Assembly (NCBI GenBank): GCA_964593905.1
Contig: CAZQLE010000204.1
Location: 1-6,620, forward strand
Direction: 5' to 3'
Origin: CAZQLE01 sp964593905
GTDB lineage: Bacteria > Chloroflexota > Anaerolineae > Anaerolineales > Anaerolineaceae
DNA length: 6,620 bases
Shown: piece after piece, positions 1 to 6,079 of the stretch
Position numbering within the stretch: the stretch's first letter is position 1
How the letters are laid out: the number at the start of each line of letters is the position of its first letter
Made by a program: the position numbers and the translations under genes
The notes under the pieces: model-generated
Databases searched by the model: none
Seen by the model: only the letters and a program-made list of their open reading frames with translations
What the model was told of the DNA's origin: nothing

Positions 1-1448
1 CCCAACAACCCCACCATGTCGCCAAACAATTTGCGACGAGAGTGTAAGGTGCGGTCTTCTGTCGGCAGCGACATGGTATAACCACCGGCCATACCGCGGG
101 CCACAATGGTCACTTTTTGGACAGGATCTGCTTCGGGGATGGCGTTCATCACCACGGCATGTCCGGCCTCGTGGTAGGCAATGATGCGTTTTTCTTCTTC
201 GCTGATCAGGCGGCTCTTCCGCTCGGGACCGGCGATGACGCGTTCAACGGCTTCTTCAAATTCCGAACGGCCGATGGTCTGTTTATTGCGGCGGGCGGCC
301 AGAATGGCAGCTTCGTTGACCAGGTTTTCCAGGTCGGCGCCGACAAAACCGGGCGTGCCACGTGCAACAAGCGATAGATCAACGTCGGGGGCGAGAGGTT
401 TGCCCTTGATGTGAACTTTAAGAATGGCTTCGCGGCCACGCACATCCGGACGATCCAACACCACCCGGCGGTCAAAGCGACCGGGGCGCAGCAGCGCGGG
501 GTCAAGAATATCGGGGCGGTTGGTGGCGGCCATGATGATGATATTGGTATCCGTATCAAAGCCATCCATTTCAACCAGCATCTGATTGAGGGTTTGTTCT
601 CGTTCGTCGTGGCTGCCGCCCAGACCCGCACCCCGCTGACGGCCAACGGCATCAATTTCGTCCACAAAGATGATGCAGGGTGAATGGCGTTTGGCCTGGT
701 CAAACAGATCGCGTACGCGGCTGGCGCCTACGCCGACAAACATTTCCACAAATTCCGAACCGCTGATGGAGAAGAAAGGCACACCGGCTTCACCGGAAAC
801 TGCCTTGGCCAACAGGGTTTTGCCGGTGCCCGGAGGGCCAACCAGCAAGACGCCTTTCGGAATGCGGGCGCCAAGGGCAACAAATTTTTGCGGTTCACGC
901 AAAAACTCCACCACTTCCTGAAGTTCTTCTTTGGATTCTTCCACACCGGCCACATCGGCAAAGGTAACCGTGGGCTGATCACCGGTGAACATTCTTGCCC
1001 GTGATTTGCCAAATGACATGGCTGCGTTATTGCTGCCCTGTGCCTGGCGGAAGATAAAGAAGAATGCACCGCCGAGGATTAAGAATGGCAGCACATACCC
1101 CAGCGCTGTCAACACACCCAGCCAGGCCGAAGGCGGCTTAATTTCCACCTTGATTTGCTCCGGGTTTAGCTGTTCGGGTTTTACACCCAGCTGGATCAAT
1201 TGTTCAATCAGGGTCGCGCTGTTTTCTTTATTGGAGCGGCTCTGCGTGCCATCTTTATAAGTGATTGTCAGTCGGTCTTCATCACCAACAATTTTGGTGA
1301 TATTCCCTTTCTTTATCTCTTCGGCTACCTGGTTAATCGTCACGGTTTCCTGGCCGCCGCTCTGGGCGCTAAAGTTATAAACCAGCATGGCGATAATGGC
1401 CACAAAGAGTAAGAGGTAAATAACATACGATTGGTTTCGCGAATTCAC
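1..1448 (-). CDS. ftsH: ATP-dependent zinc metalloprotease FtsH (partial, C-terminus beyond base 1)
   Basis: Membrane-anchored AAA+ protease that unfolds and degrades damaged membrane proteins and some soluble regulators, acting as a hexamer on the cytoplasmic face. I translated 482 residues with no stop. Seen: membrane segment at about 8-25, a short external domain at about 30-105, a second membrane segment at about 109-133, Walker A GPPGTGKT at 204-211, pore loop FVGVG at 237-241, Walker B IIFVDEID at 259-266, second region of homology starting NRPD at 310 with arginine fingers R324 and R327, and the zinc site HEAGH at 426-430. Family members are usually about 610-650 residues, so roughly the last 130-170, including the third zinc ligand, are missing here. 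Start: GTG at 1446-1448, five bases after GGGAGG (1454-1459); an ATG at 1450-1452 is out of frame and too close to that site. It is divergent from the membrane-protein gene. Identity is certain. Confidence 0.98.
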   Translation of the reverse strand, partial: MNSRNQSYVIYLLLFVAIIAMLVYNFSAQSGGQETVTINQVAEEIKKGNITKIVGDEDRLTITYKDGTQSRSNKENSATLIEQLIQLGVKPEQLNPEQIKVEIKPPSAWLGVLTALGYVLPFLILGGAFFFIFRQAQGSNNAAMSFGKSRARMFTGDQPTVTFADVAGVEESKEELQEVVEFLREPQKFVALGARIPKGVLLVGPPGTGKTLLAKAVSGEAGVPFFSISGSEFVEMFVGVGASRVRDLFDQAKRHSPCIIFVDEIDAVGRQRGAGLGGSHDEREQTLNQMLVEMDGFDTDTNIIIMAATNRPDILDPALLRPGRFDRRVVLDRPDVRGREAILKVHIKGKPLAPDVDLSLVARGTPGFVGADLENLVNEAAILAARRNKQTIGRSEFEEAVERVIAGPERKSRLISEEEKRIIAYHEAGHAVVMNAIPEADPVQKVTIVARGMAGGYTMSLPTEDRTLHSRRKLFGDMVGLL

Positions 1449-1507
1449 ACATTCCTCCCAGATCCCATCAATAAAATGTTCAAAGCATCTTAAGGACCTT
1501 GATAATC

Positions 1508-1516
1508 ATTATACCA
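1508..1516 (-). promoter_or_regulatory. extended -10 promoter for ftsH
   Basis: On the minus strand the sequence reads TGG followed by TATAAT, a consensus extended -10 element. No good -35 hexamer lies 16-18 bp upstream, which is tolerated when TGn precedes the -10. The predicted transcript start is near 1501, leaving a leader of roughly 50 bases before the GTG. I saw no CIRCE-type inverted repeat in the leader or flanks, so heat-shock control by HrcA is not supported. The assignment rests on sequence match and position only. Confidence 0.6.
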
Positions 1517-1653
1517 ACTGAAAATTCGATAAGCCAGTTCTGTAGCAAGTCTGTACATCATTTTAATAAAACTCTTACAAATAATACCTGTTTTGGAAGC
1601 CTGCGTTCTTTTTGTATTCTGTTTGGGCATTTAAGAGCGTTTCTTTCATTTGG

Positions 1654-1682
1654 TTGACAGGCCATAATCCTTCTTCTATACT
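1654..1682 (+). promoter_or_regulatory. near-consensus sigma70 promoter for the membrane-protein gene
   Basis: TTGACA at 1654-1659 and TATACT at 1677-1682 are separated by exactly 17 bp: a perfect -35, and a -10 with one mismatch to TATAAT. Transcription should begin around 1689. The two in-frame ATG codons at 1685 and 1688 lie before or at that point, so they cannot serve as starts on this transcript; the first ATG with a ribosome site is at 1742. This is one of the two strongest promoters in the window, and suggests steady expression of the gene. Confidence 0.8.
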
Positions 1683-1730
1683 AAATGATGATTGTGGAAA
1701 TCTACAATTGGGGGTGTGGAACCAGGAACT

Positions 1731-1744
1731 GGAGGGAGAGCATG
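1731..1744 (+). promoter_or_regulatory. ribosome binding site that fixes the start at 1742
   Basis: GGAGG at 1731-1735 (within GGAGGGAG) is followed six bases later by ATG at 1742-1744. Together with the promoter ending at 1682, this rules out the longer reading from 1685, which would add 19 residues with no ribosome site. Confidence 0.85.
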
Positions 1745-2947
1745 GCAAGAGCGGTGAAAAAACAGCGTCTTGACGAAACGAAGGCCGAACGTTTAGGGGT
1801 AAATGAAATTATTGAGCGATACCCAATGGGTGCAGATCCGAATCTGGATGCAACGCCTCCTGCACAGATCGAAGAGACGGCCGCGCCTCTGGCAAAGCTG
1901 CCTGTTGCCGGCTGGGTAACCCCTGCGATGGATAGCAAACCAGAATATGTTGAAAACGTGCTTAAAGATACTTTGACCAAAACAGCGCTTCTACCGGAGG
2001 AAGTCATTGAGCCGGGTGTCGAACGGCGCGCAATGGACATCCCCCGGGAGGAGGCTGTTGTTACCGTGAACGAAATTTCTGAAACACTGCCTTCAAGTTC
2101 GCCCCCCATTCCACAGGATCGGCCCATGCTGGCTTTCCAACCTGCAGTGCGTGAGGGTGAATCGTTGGAGATTGTTGGTGAACCGATTGGTTCGGATATT
2201 CCTGATCTGGTCAATCTGGAGCCGAATGAAAAAATGTTGCGCTTGTTCATTCGTAAAGAAGCTTTGGAGCATCTTTGGAAGCAGGCAGAAAAGCTTCAGA
2301 CCCGGGTGACAGATGAAGTGCACAATCTTAAACTTGCGAATGCACTATTGGTGCGAATTCAAAATGCGCGTAATTATTTGCTGGCGGGTGAAGGGAACTA
2401 TGAAGAAGCTGCGCGTTCGCTGGCAGAGGTGGAGCATCGTCTGGTGTTCAACCGCCGGGTTGCACAGCAAACCCGTGAACGTGCGCCAGCATTGTTTGGG
2501 TATCAGTTGTTCTGGTTGGTGCTAATTGGATATTTTGTGTGGGCCATGAATTATGGCGTGTTGGCCAATTTGGGCGATTTGATGATTATCGGGGTGGTTT
2601 CGGTTTATCAATTCTTAAGCAGCCTGGCCTGGGGCGCCCTGGGTGCTGTGGTTGGCGGAATTTATGCGCTCTGGAAGCATGTTTCTGATCTGCAGGATTT
2701 TGATAGCCAGTATACACTCTGGTATGTGACCAACCCGATTTTGGGGGTGGTGCTGGGTGCATTTGTCTTTTTGGTGATACAGGCCGGGTTCTTCTCGATG
2801 ACATCGGGCACAGATGGTTTGCAGCCGATCCAATCGGCGATGATCATTTATGTTCTGGCCTGGATTGCTGGTTTTAAACAGAATGTTGTTTATCAGATTG
2901 TGCAGCGAATTTTGGATGTGTTTCAGGTCAACGAGAAAAAAGAATAA
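1742..2947 (+). CDS. unrecognised polytopic membrane protein with disordered N-terminus and coiled coil
   Basis: 401 residues; I do not recognise the family. Residues 1-11 are basic. Residues about 20-160 are rich in Pro, Glu, Thr and Ala and look disordered. Residues about 163-248 are charged and helical (LEHLWKQAEKLQ, then EEAARSLAEVEHRL), probably a coiled coil or helical hairpin. The C-terminal 150 residues hold about four hydrophobic segments: 254-275, 280-312 (long and glycine-rich, GALGAVVGG), 332-353 and 365-385, and then an amphipathic tail with QNVVYQIVQRIL. There is no signal peptide, so the long N-terminal half is probably cytoplasmic. No catalytic motif is visible. It stands alone between its own promoter and a terminator, divergent from ftsH and convergent with the HAD gene. 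A scaffold or membrane-organising role is only a guess. That it is a real gene is well supported by promoter, ribosome site, length and terminator. Confidence 0.9.
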   Translation: MARAVKKQRLDETKAERLGVNEIIERYPMGADPNLDATPPAQIEETAAPLAKLPVAGWVTPAMDSKPEYVENVLKDTLTKTALLPEEVIEPGVERRAMDIPREEAVVTVNEISETLPSSSPPIPQDRPMLAFQPAVREGESLEIVGEPIGSDIPDLVNLEPNEKMLRLFIRKEALEHLWKQAEKLQTRVTDEVHNLKLANALLVRIQNARNYLLAGEGNYEEAARSLAEVEHRLVFNRRVAQQTRERAPALFGYQLFWLVLIGYFVWAMNYGVLANLGDLMIIGVVSVYQFLSSLAWGALGAVVGGIYALWKHVSDLQDFDSQYTLWYVTNPILGVVLGAFVFLVIQAGFFSMTSGTDGLQPIQSAMIIYVLAWIAGFKQNVVYQIVQRILDVFQVNEKKE

Positions 2948-2967
2948 GTCTGCATGGCCCGATTAAT

Positions 2968-3011
2968 AAAAAGAGGTGTGCTGAGAAAAAACTCAACACA
3001 CCTCTTTTTTT
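2968..3011. terminator. bidirectional intrinsic terminator between convergent genes
   Basis: GAGGTGTG (2973-2980) pairs with CACACCTC (2997-3004). After a single C/A mismatch, TGAG (2982-2985) pairs with CTCA (2992-2995) around an A6 loop. Seven T follow on the plus strand (3005-3011) and five A precede (2968-2972), giving a T tract on the minus strand as well. It lies 20 bp past the membrane-protein stop and 7 bp past the HAD-gene stop, so it can end both transcripts. Confidence 0.92.
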
Positions 3012-3018
3012 GTTCTGA

Positions 3019-4263
3019 TTACTGATTTTGCCAGACCAGAGGACCAGTGCGACGGGTGCCGCGCAGAAAATGGGTCATATTTTCGTAAATCTGGTTGATG
3101 TGGTTACGGTCATGGCTGGCCATAAACCCGACCAGTTCACCGATCTTGGTCGGACCAAAAATTGCGTGCCGGGCCGGGCAATCCCAGCCTTTGGCTTGAA
3201 GATTCTCAAGATGTTGAATCATCTCTTTGCGGGTTTCAATAAAATCGAGCAGGGCTTCTTCGCCATTCTGGCGCTCATACTGTCGTTCTTCTGCCCAGCG
3301 GTCGCTGTCGATGCCCGGCAGGAATGGGTTGTCTGATTCGCAAATTTCTTTAACCCGCGGCAGGTTAATTTCACGATCCACATCCCGCATATGACATAAG
3401 ATCTGAACAAGATTCCAATCTTTGAGAGTTGGCCGGTGCTGCCAGGCGGGGAGGGGTTGGTTTAAAACCAGTGAGTTGAGTGCAGCCGGGGTTGAACGCA
3501 ACTGCGCCAGAATTGCCGCCGGTGTATCCCAGCCGGGCATCACCGGTTGGGCCTCACACCGATCCAACCAGGCGGTCAGATCTTTGACGCGGCCGGTGGA
3601 ACAATATTCGGGCAAGCGGATCGGGACCGTATATTCACCTTCATTCAACCAGTAGGCCGGCAGCCCCAGTTGGACGGCAGGTTGAATATCCTCTTGAAAA
3701 TCATTGCCAACCATCACCGCGGGCTGGTTTTGCCAGCCTAATCGGGCAAGGATCTCTGCAAAGTAAGCCGGGTTTGGTTTTGCAAAATGGCTGGTTTCAT
3801 AAGAGGTGACGAGTGCAAAAGGATATTTTTCAACCGGCAAGCCGGCCCATGCCAGACGCTGGTAAATTGCAGTGCGCGGAAACAATGGGTTGGTTGCCAC
3901 CACAACCTGCCACCCGCGTGAAAAGGCATATTCTACCACCCGCACCATGTCTGGCCGTGGGTGGGTATGTTCTTTCAAAGTTGGAAAGACATCGCGATAG
4001 AAATGATCAATTTTCTTCTGCCAATCGGGTTTGGTCACACCCAGAACCGGGTAGAAGTTTTCATCAAAAATTGCTTCCAGCGGACGGGAAGGATCTTCGT
4101 TGGTGATCATTTTCCCTGTGGCAGCCATGAGCGTATTGATGAATTTTTGAAGAGGAGCATCACTGATGGTTTCGCATAAGGCTTTAAAGTAGTTAGGAAG
4201 AAACTGGTTAATGTTATTTCCTAACAGCGTGTCATCGAGGTCAAAAAGTATTGTTAATGGCAT
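3019..4263 (-). CDS. HAD-superfamily hydrolase fused to a C-terminal DinB-like domain
   Basis: 414 residues, two domains. Residues 1-235 form an HAD phosphohydrolase-type domain: nucleophile motif DLDDT with D8 and D10, motif II T124 in VVATNP, motif III K162 in AKPNP, motif IV GNDFQED with D188 and D192. All key residues are present, so it should be an active magnesium-dependent phosphatase; the substrate cannot be read from sequence. Residues about 245-400 resemble the DinB/YfiT four-helix metal-binding fold, with DWN at 282-284, CHMRD including H291, and SHDRNH with H384 and H388, a plausible three-histidine metal site. Start: ATG at 4261-4263, chosen because HAD domains begin just before the DxD strand and AAGGA lies nine bases upstream; a reading from 4302 adds 13 residues without a ribosome site. 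The start overlaps the stop of the upstream Cys-rich gene (TGATG). A terminator follows at once. Confidence 0.9.
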   Translation of the reverse strand: MPLTILFDLDDTLLGNNINQFLPNYFKALCETISDAPLQKFINTLMAATGKMITNEDPSRPLEAIFDENFYPVLGVTKPDWQKKIDHFYRDVFPTLKEHTHPRPDMVRVVEYAFSRGWQVVVATNPLFPRTAIYQRLAWAGLPVEKYPFALVTSYETSHFAKPNPAYFAEILARLGWQNQPAVMVGNDFQEDIQPAVQLGLPAYWLNEGEYTVPIRLPEYCSTGRVKDLTAWLDRCEAQPVMPGWDTPAAILAQLRSTPAALNSLVLNQPLPAWQHRPTLKDWNLVQILCHMRDVDREINLPRVKEICESDNPFLPGIDSDRWAEERQYERQNGEEALLDFIETRKEMIQHLENLQAKGWDCPARHAIFGPTKIGELVGFMASHDRNHINQIYENMTHFLRGTRRTGPLVWQNQ

Positions 4264-4277
4264 CAGGAGATATCCTT
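4261..4277 (-). promoter_or_regulatory. TGATG stop-start overlap with ribosome site
   Basis: The stop TGA of the Cys-rich gene (4263-4265) shares its A with the ATG of the HAD/DinB gene (4261-4263). AAGGA at 4273-4277, inside the upstream gene, lies nine bases before that ATG. This arrangement usually means the two proteins are translationally coupled and made in linked amounts. Confidence 0.8.
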
Positions 4278-4595
4278 GAATTCTGGAGGAAAGGGATGAC
4301 ATTGACCGCAGCCTATATGCGGCTCAGTGACCGATTGTTTGCTTCGCCGGCAATAGGCGGTTACTTTAACCTGTTTCCGCAGCCCCAAAAAAGTTCGTTC
4401 CACTTTACCTTGCAGTTCCATCTCGGAGCAGGCGTTTGCCCGCAAGATCGCCGGCACAGGGCAAGTTTTACAAAGGTCAGAGGTCCAGTGATGGGGCGGG
4501 GCTGCTTGACCGATCAGGCGACATTCTTCATCCTTTCGGCCACGAAAGTAGTTTCCATAGAAGAATGAGCATTCAAAGCCGGCAGGGGTTCGCAT
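4263..4595 (-). CDS. small eight-cysteine protein, probably metal or Fe-S binding
   Basis: 110 residues, unrecognised by name. It has eight cysteines: C9, C25, CxxC at 42-45, C56, C82 and CxxC at 96-99. The core reads LCKTCPVPAILRANAC, then AYCRRS and EPHIGCGQCHP. Pairs of CxxC plus further conserved-looking Cys suggest a zinc or iron-sulfur site; there is no signal peptide or membrane segment, so it should be cytoplasmic, where disulfides are less likely. Start: ATG at 4593-4595, six bases after AAGGG (4602-4606). Its stop overlaps the start of the HAD/DinB gene, strong evidence that this is a real gene in an operon. It lies downstream of efp on the same strand, with a hairpin between. Metal binding is inferred from cysteine spacing alone; partner and role are unknown. 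Confidence 0.85.
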   Translation of the reverse strand: MRTPAGFECSFFYGNYFRGRKDEECRLIGQAAPPHHWTSDLCKTCPVPAILRANACSEMELQGKVERTFLGLRKQVKVTAYCRRSKQSVTEPHIGCGQCHPFPPEFKDIS

Positions 4596-4608
4596 ATTCT
4601 GCCCTTCA

Positions 4609-4638
4609 AAAGCAAATCCCCTGAAAGGGGACAGCTTT
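4609..4638 (-). terminator. hairpin between efp and the Cys-rich gene (terminator or leader structure)
   Basis: A perfect 6-bp stem, TCCCCT (4617-4622) with AGGGGA (4626-4631), closes a three-base loop. Outside small internal loops, AAAGC (4609-4613) pairs with GCTTT (4634-4638). On the minus strand the 3' side ends in TTTGCTTTT, a T-rich but interrupted tail. It lies 40 bp past the efp stop and 14 bp before the Cys-rich start. It could be a leaky terminator for efp, or a structure in the leader of the downstream pair. I could not find a clear promoter for that pair. Confidence 0.55.
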
Positions 4639-4677
4639 AATAGATTTTGATGAGTTAATTTAATTTTACTGCACTAT

Positions 4678-5238
4678 TTATTGCACGCGGGTAACGTAAT
4701 CGCCGCTTTCGGTGTTAACGCGGATTACATCACCTTCGTTTACGAAATAGGGAACATCAATGGTGGCGCCAGTTTCAACTACAACTTTTTTGGTTACACC
4801 CGTAGCTGTATCGCCTTTGACAGCAACCGAAGCAGAGGTCACTTTAAGATCGACGGTCATGGGCAGTTCGACATCGATGATTTCATCGCGATAGAAGGTG
4901 AGTTTGACATCGGTGCCTTCTTTGAGGAACTTTGCTGCGTTGCCAACCAGATCTGAGCGCACGGCCGGCTGCTCAAAGGTTTCGGTGTTCATAAAATAAT
5001 AGAATTCGCCATCAATGTACAGGAATTGCACATTCTGGTAATCGAGGCGCACGTCTTGAACACGGTTGCCAGAGTTAAAAGTTCGTTCGATGTTGGAGCC
5101 AGTGCGCAGATTACGGGCTTTAATGCGGATGGACGCGTTACCGCGGCCGGATTTGTTGTGTTCGTAATCTGAAACTTTGTAAAGCTGCCCGTCTAATTCA
5201 AAAGTTACGCCCTTGCGAAGTTCATTTACATCAATCAT
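4678..5238 (-). CDS. efp: translation elongation factor P
   Basis: 186 residues, the normal length. EF-P binds between the P and E sites of the ribosome and speeds peptide bonds at consecutive prolines. Three domains are clear: an N-terminal KOW-like barrel (about 1-62), a first OB domain (63-125) with GEFYYFMNTETFEQ, and a second OB domain (126-186) with KGDTATGVTKK, VETGATIDVPYFV and the ending SGDYVTRVQ. The tip of the first domain reads NKSGRGNA at 28-35, so the position of the modified lysine of E. coli holds R32, and the usual proline before the glycine is S30. Arginine here occurs both in EarP-rhamnosylated proteins and in many that lack EarP. Start: ATG at 5236-5238; upstream there is only a weak AAGG about 12 bases away. 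It has its own promoter. Identity is certain. Confidence 0.98.
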   Translation of the reverse strand: MIDVNELRKGVTFELDGQLYKVSDYEHNKSGRGNASIRIKARNLRTGSNIERTFNSGNRVQDVRLDYQNVQFLYIDGEFYYFMNTETFEQPAVRSDLVGNAAKFLKEGTDVKLTFYRDEIIDVELPMTVDLKVTSASVAVKGDTATGVTKKVVVETGATIDVPYFVNEGDVIRVNTESGDYVTRVQ

Positions 5239-5281
5239 GAGAGTTTAAGCCTTTATACTATTTTGAGATTCATCGTTACCG

Positions 5282-5310
5282 ATTATAGCCCAGTGTAAAT
5301 TTTGTGACAA
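5282..5310 (-). promoter_or_regulatory. sigma70-type promoter for efp
   Basis: On the minus strand TTGTCA (5305-5310) and a perfect TATAAT (5282-5287) are separated by exactly 17 bp. The transcript should start near 5275, giving a leader of about 37 bases. It lies between the hpf terminator and efp, so efp starts a new transcription unit. Positions 5311-5417 upstream hold no gene that I can support. Confidence 0.8.
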
Positions 5311-5417
5311 GATTGGATTCTTTGCACTTGCTCATCAAAGAGCGGCTTAAACCCTCTGTTGTGTCTGGTGTTCACGGGGTTATTTGTTTGGTGACGGGGC
5401 CTGTTTTATTTTGGGAT

Positions 5418-5450
5418 AAAAAGCTGGCGGATCGATTTCGACCCGCCAGC
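5418..5450 (-). terminator. strong intrinsic terminator of the comFC-hpf unit
   Basis: On the minus strand GCTGGCGG pairs with CCGCCAGC (5443-5450 and 5423-5430), and the stem continues inward through a G-T wobble and TCG/CGA to a four-base AAAT loop, 12 bp in all. Five T follow (5418-5422 on the plus strand are A). It begins about 24 bp after the hpf stop. Confidence 0.95.
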
Positions 5451-5474
5451 CGCCGTTCATATCTGGGGTGGTGT

Positions 5475-6038
5475 TTAGCCGATCTTGGGTTCAATCATAC
5501 CGAATGTGCCATCCCGTCGGGTGTAAAGCACATTGATGGCATTGGTATTTACATTGAAGAAGATGAAGAAATTCTCGTGCCCGAGGAGCTTCATCTGCTC
5601 AATTGCTTCTTGCTCATCCATTGGCACCAGTGTAAATTGTTTGCGCCGGACGATTACAGGGATATTTTCCACTTCGGTTTCGGGTTGTTCAACCGGAGCG
5701 ACCTCAGAAGCAGGCGTGCCGTCACCGCGAACGCGTGAGCGTTTGCCTTTAAGTCGTTCCACCTGGCGCATCAGTTTTTCCTGTGCGGCATCGATTGCGG
5801 TGAAGAGGTCATCGGCGCGCTCTTCAGTGCGCAAAATATAGCCGCGGCCCCGGATTGTGATTTGCGCCACGTTGCGATCTGCTGCGCTGCGCGCAGACTT
5901 AATGAAGGCAAGATCAACCCGTGTTTCTTCTACGTTACTGAGGAAACGATCTACCTTGGCAAGCTTTTTGTTCACGTAATCGGTAACCCGCTCCGTGACT
6001 TCCATATTCCTTGCGAAGATTTCTACCTTGAGATCCAT
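5475..6038 (-). CDS. hpf: long-form ribosome hibernation promoting factor (HPF)
   Basis: 187 residues, typical of the long form. In stationary phase or stress it occupies the decoding region of the 30S subunit and joins two ribosomes into inactive 100S dimers. Residues 1-103 are the ribosome-binding domain (starting MDLKVEIFARNMEVT, with YVNKKLAKVDRF); residues about 104-125 are a variable acidic/proline linker; residues 126-187 are the dimerisation domain, with VRRKQFTLVPMDEQEAIEQM, LLGHENFFIFFN, NVLYTRRDGTFG and IEP. Start: ATG at 6036-6038 with a perfect AGGAGG seven bases upstream. It lies 41 bp after the comFC stop on the same strand and is followed by a strong terminator, so the two are probably co-transcribed; no promoter is obvious in the gap. 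Identity is secure. Confidence 0.97.
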   Translation of the reverse strand: MDLKVEIFARNMEVTERVTDYVNKKLAKVDRFLSNVEETRVDLAFIKSARSAADRNVAQITIRGRGYILRTEERADDLFTAIDAAQEKLMRQVERLKGKRSRVRGDGTPASEVAPVEQPETEVENIPVIVRRKQFTLVPMDEQEAIEQMKLLGHENFFIFFNVNTNAINVLYTRRDGTFGMIEPKIG

Positions 6039-6045
6039 GGTATTT

Positions 6046-6051
6046 CCTCCT
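6046..6051 (-). promoter_or_regulatory. consensus ribosome binding site of hpf
   Basis: AGGAGG on the minus strand, seven bases before the hpf ATG, within GAGGAGGAAA. It is a perfect match to the anti-Shine-Dalgarno and by far the strongest site in the window, in contrast to the weak site of efp. High HPF output from each transcript is a reasonable inference. Confidence 0.85.
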
Positions 6052-6079
6052 CAATTCATTAAATGACTTGGCTGGGCAT

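Noticed and set aside
206..1069. Minus-strand frames at 206-703 and 728-1069, which could suggest broken pieces of a gene
   Set aside because: They are other frames of ftsH. The true frame is open from 1448 to the window edge with all motifs in phase, so there is no frameshift.
1375..1452. Minus-strand ATG at 1450-1452 opening a roughly 25-codon frame overlapping the ftsH start, a possible leader peptide
   Set aside because: The ATG is only one base from the GGGAGG ribosome site, too close to be used; the in-frame GTG at 1446-1448 has proper spacing. Overlap looks accidental.
1449..1741. Search for CIRCE or another heat-shock operator in the ftsH divergent region
   Set aside because: No TTAGCACTC-type inverted repeat or other clear palindrome was seen; only the two promoters are supported.
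4251..4568. Plus-strand 105-residue frame opposite the Cys-rich gene
   Set aside because: It lies antisense to a gene supported by ribosome site, cysteine pattern and a coupled stop-start overlap; it shows no ribosome site or protein-like character of its own.
5330..5343. Small inverted repeat GCTC/GAGC upstream of the efp promoter, a possible operator
   Set aside because: A 4-bp arm with a six-base loop is expected by chance, and it lies upstream of the -35 without a second copy.
5304..5738. Plus-strand 144-residue frame running through the hpf terminator and the 3' half of hpf
   Set aside because: It crosses a strong terminator stem and is antisense to a certain gene; its translation resembles no protein.
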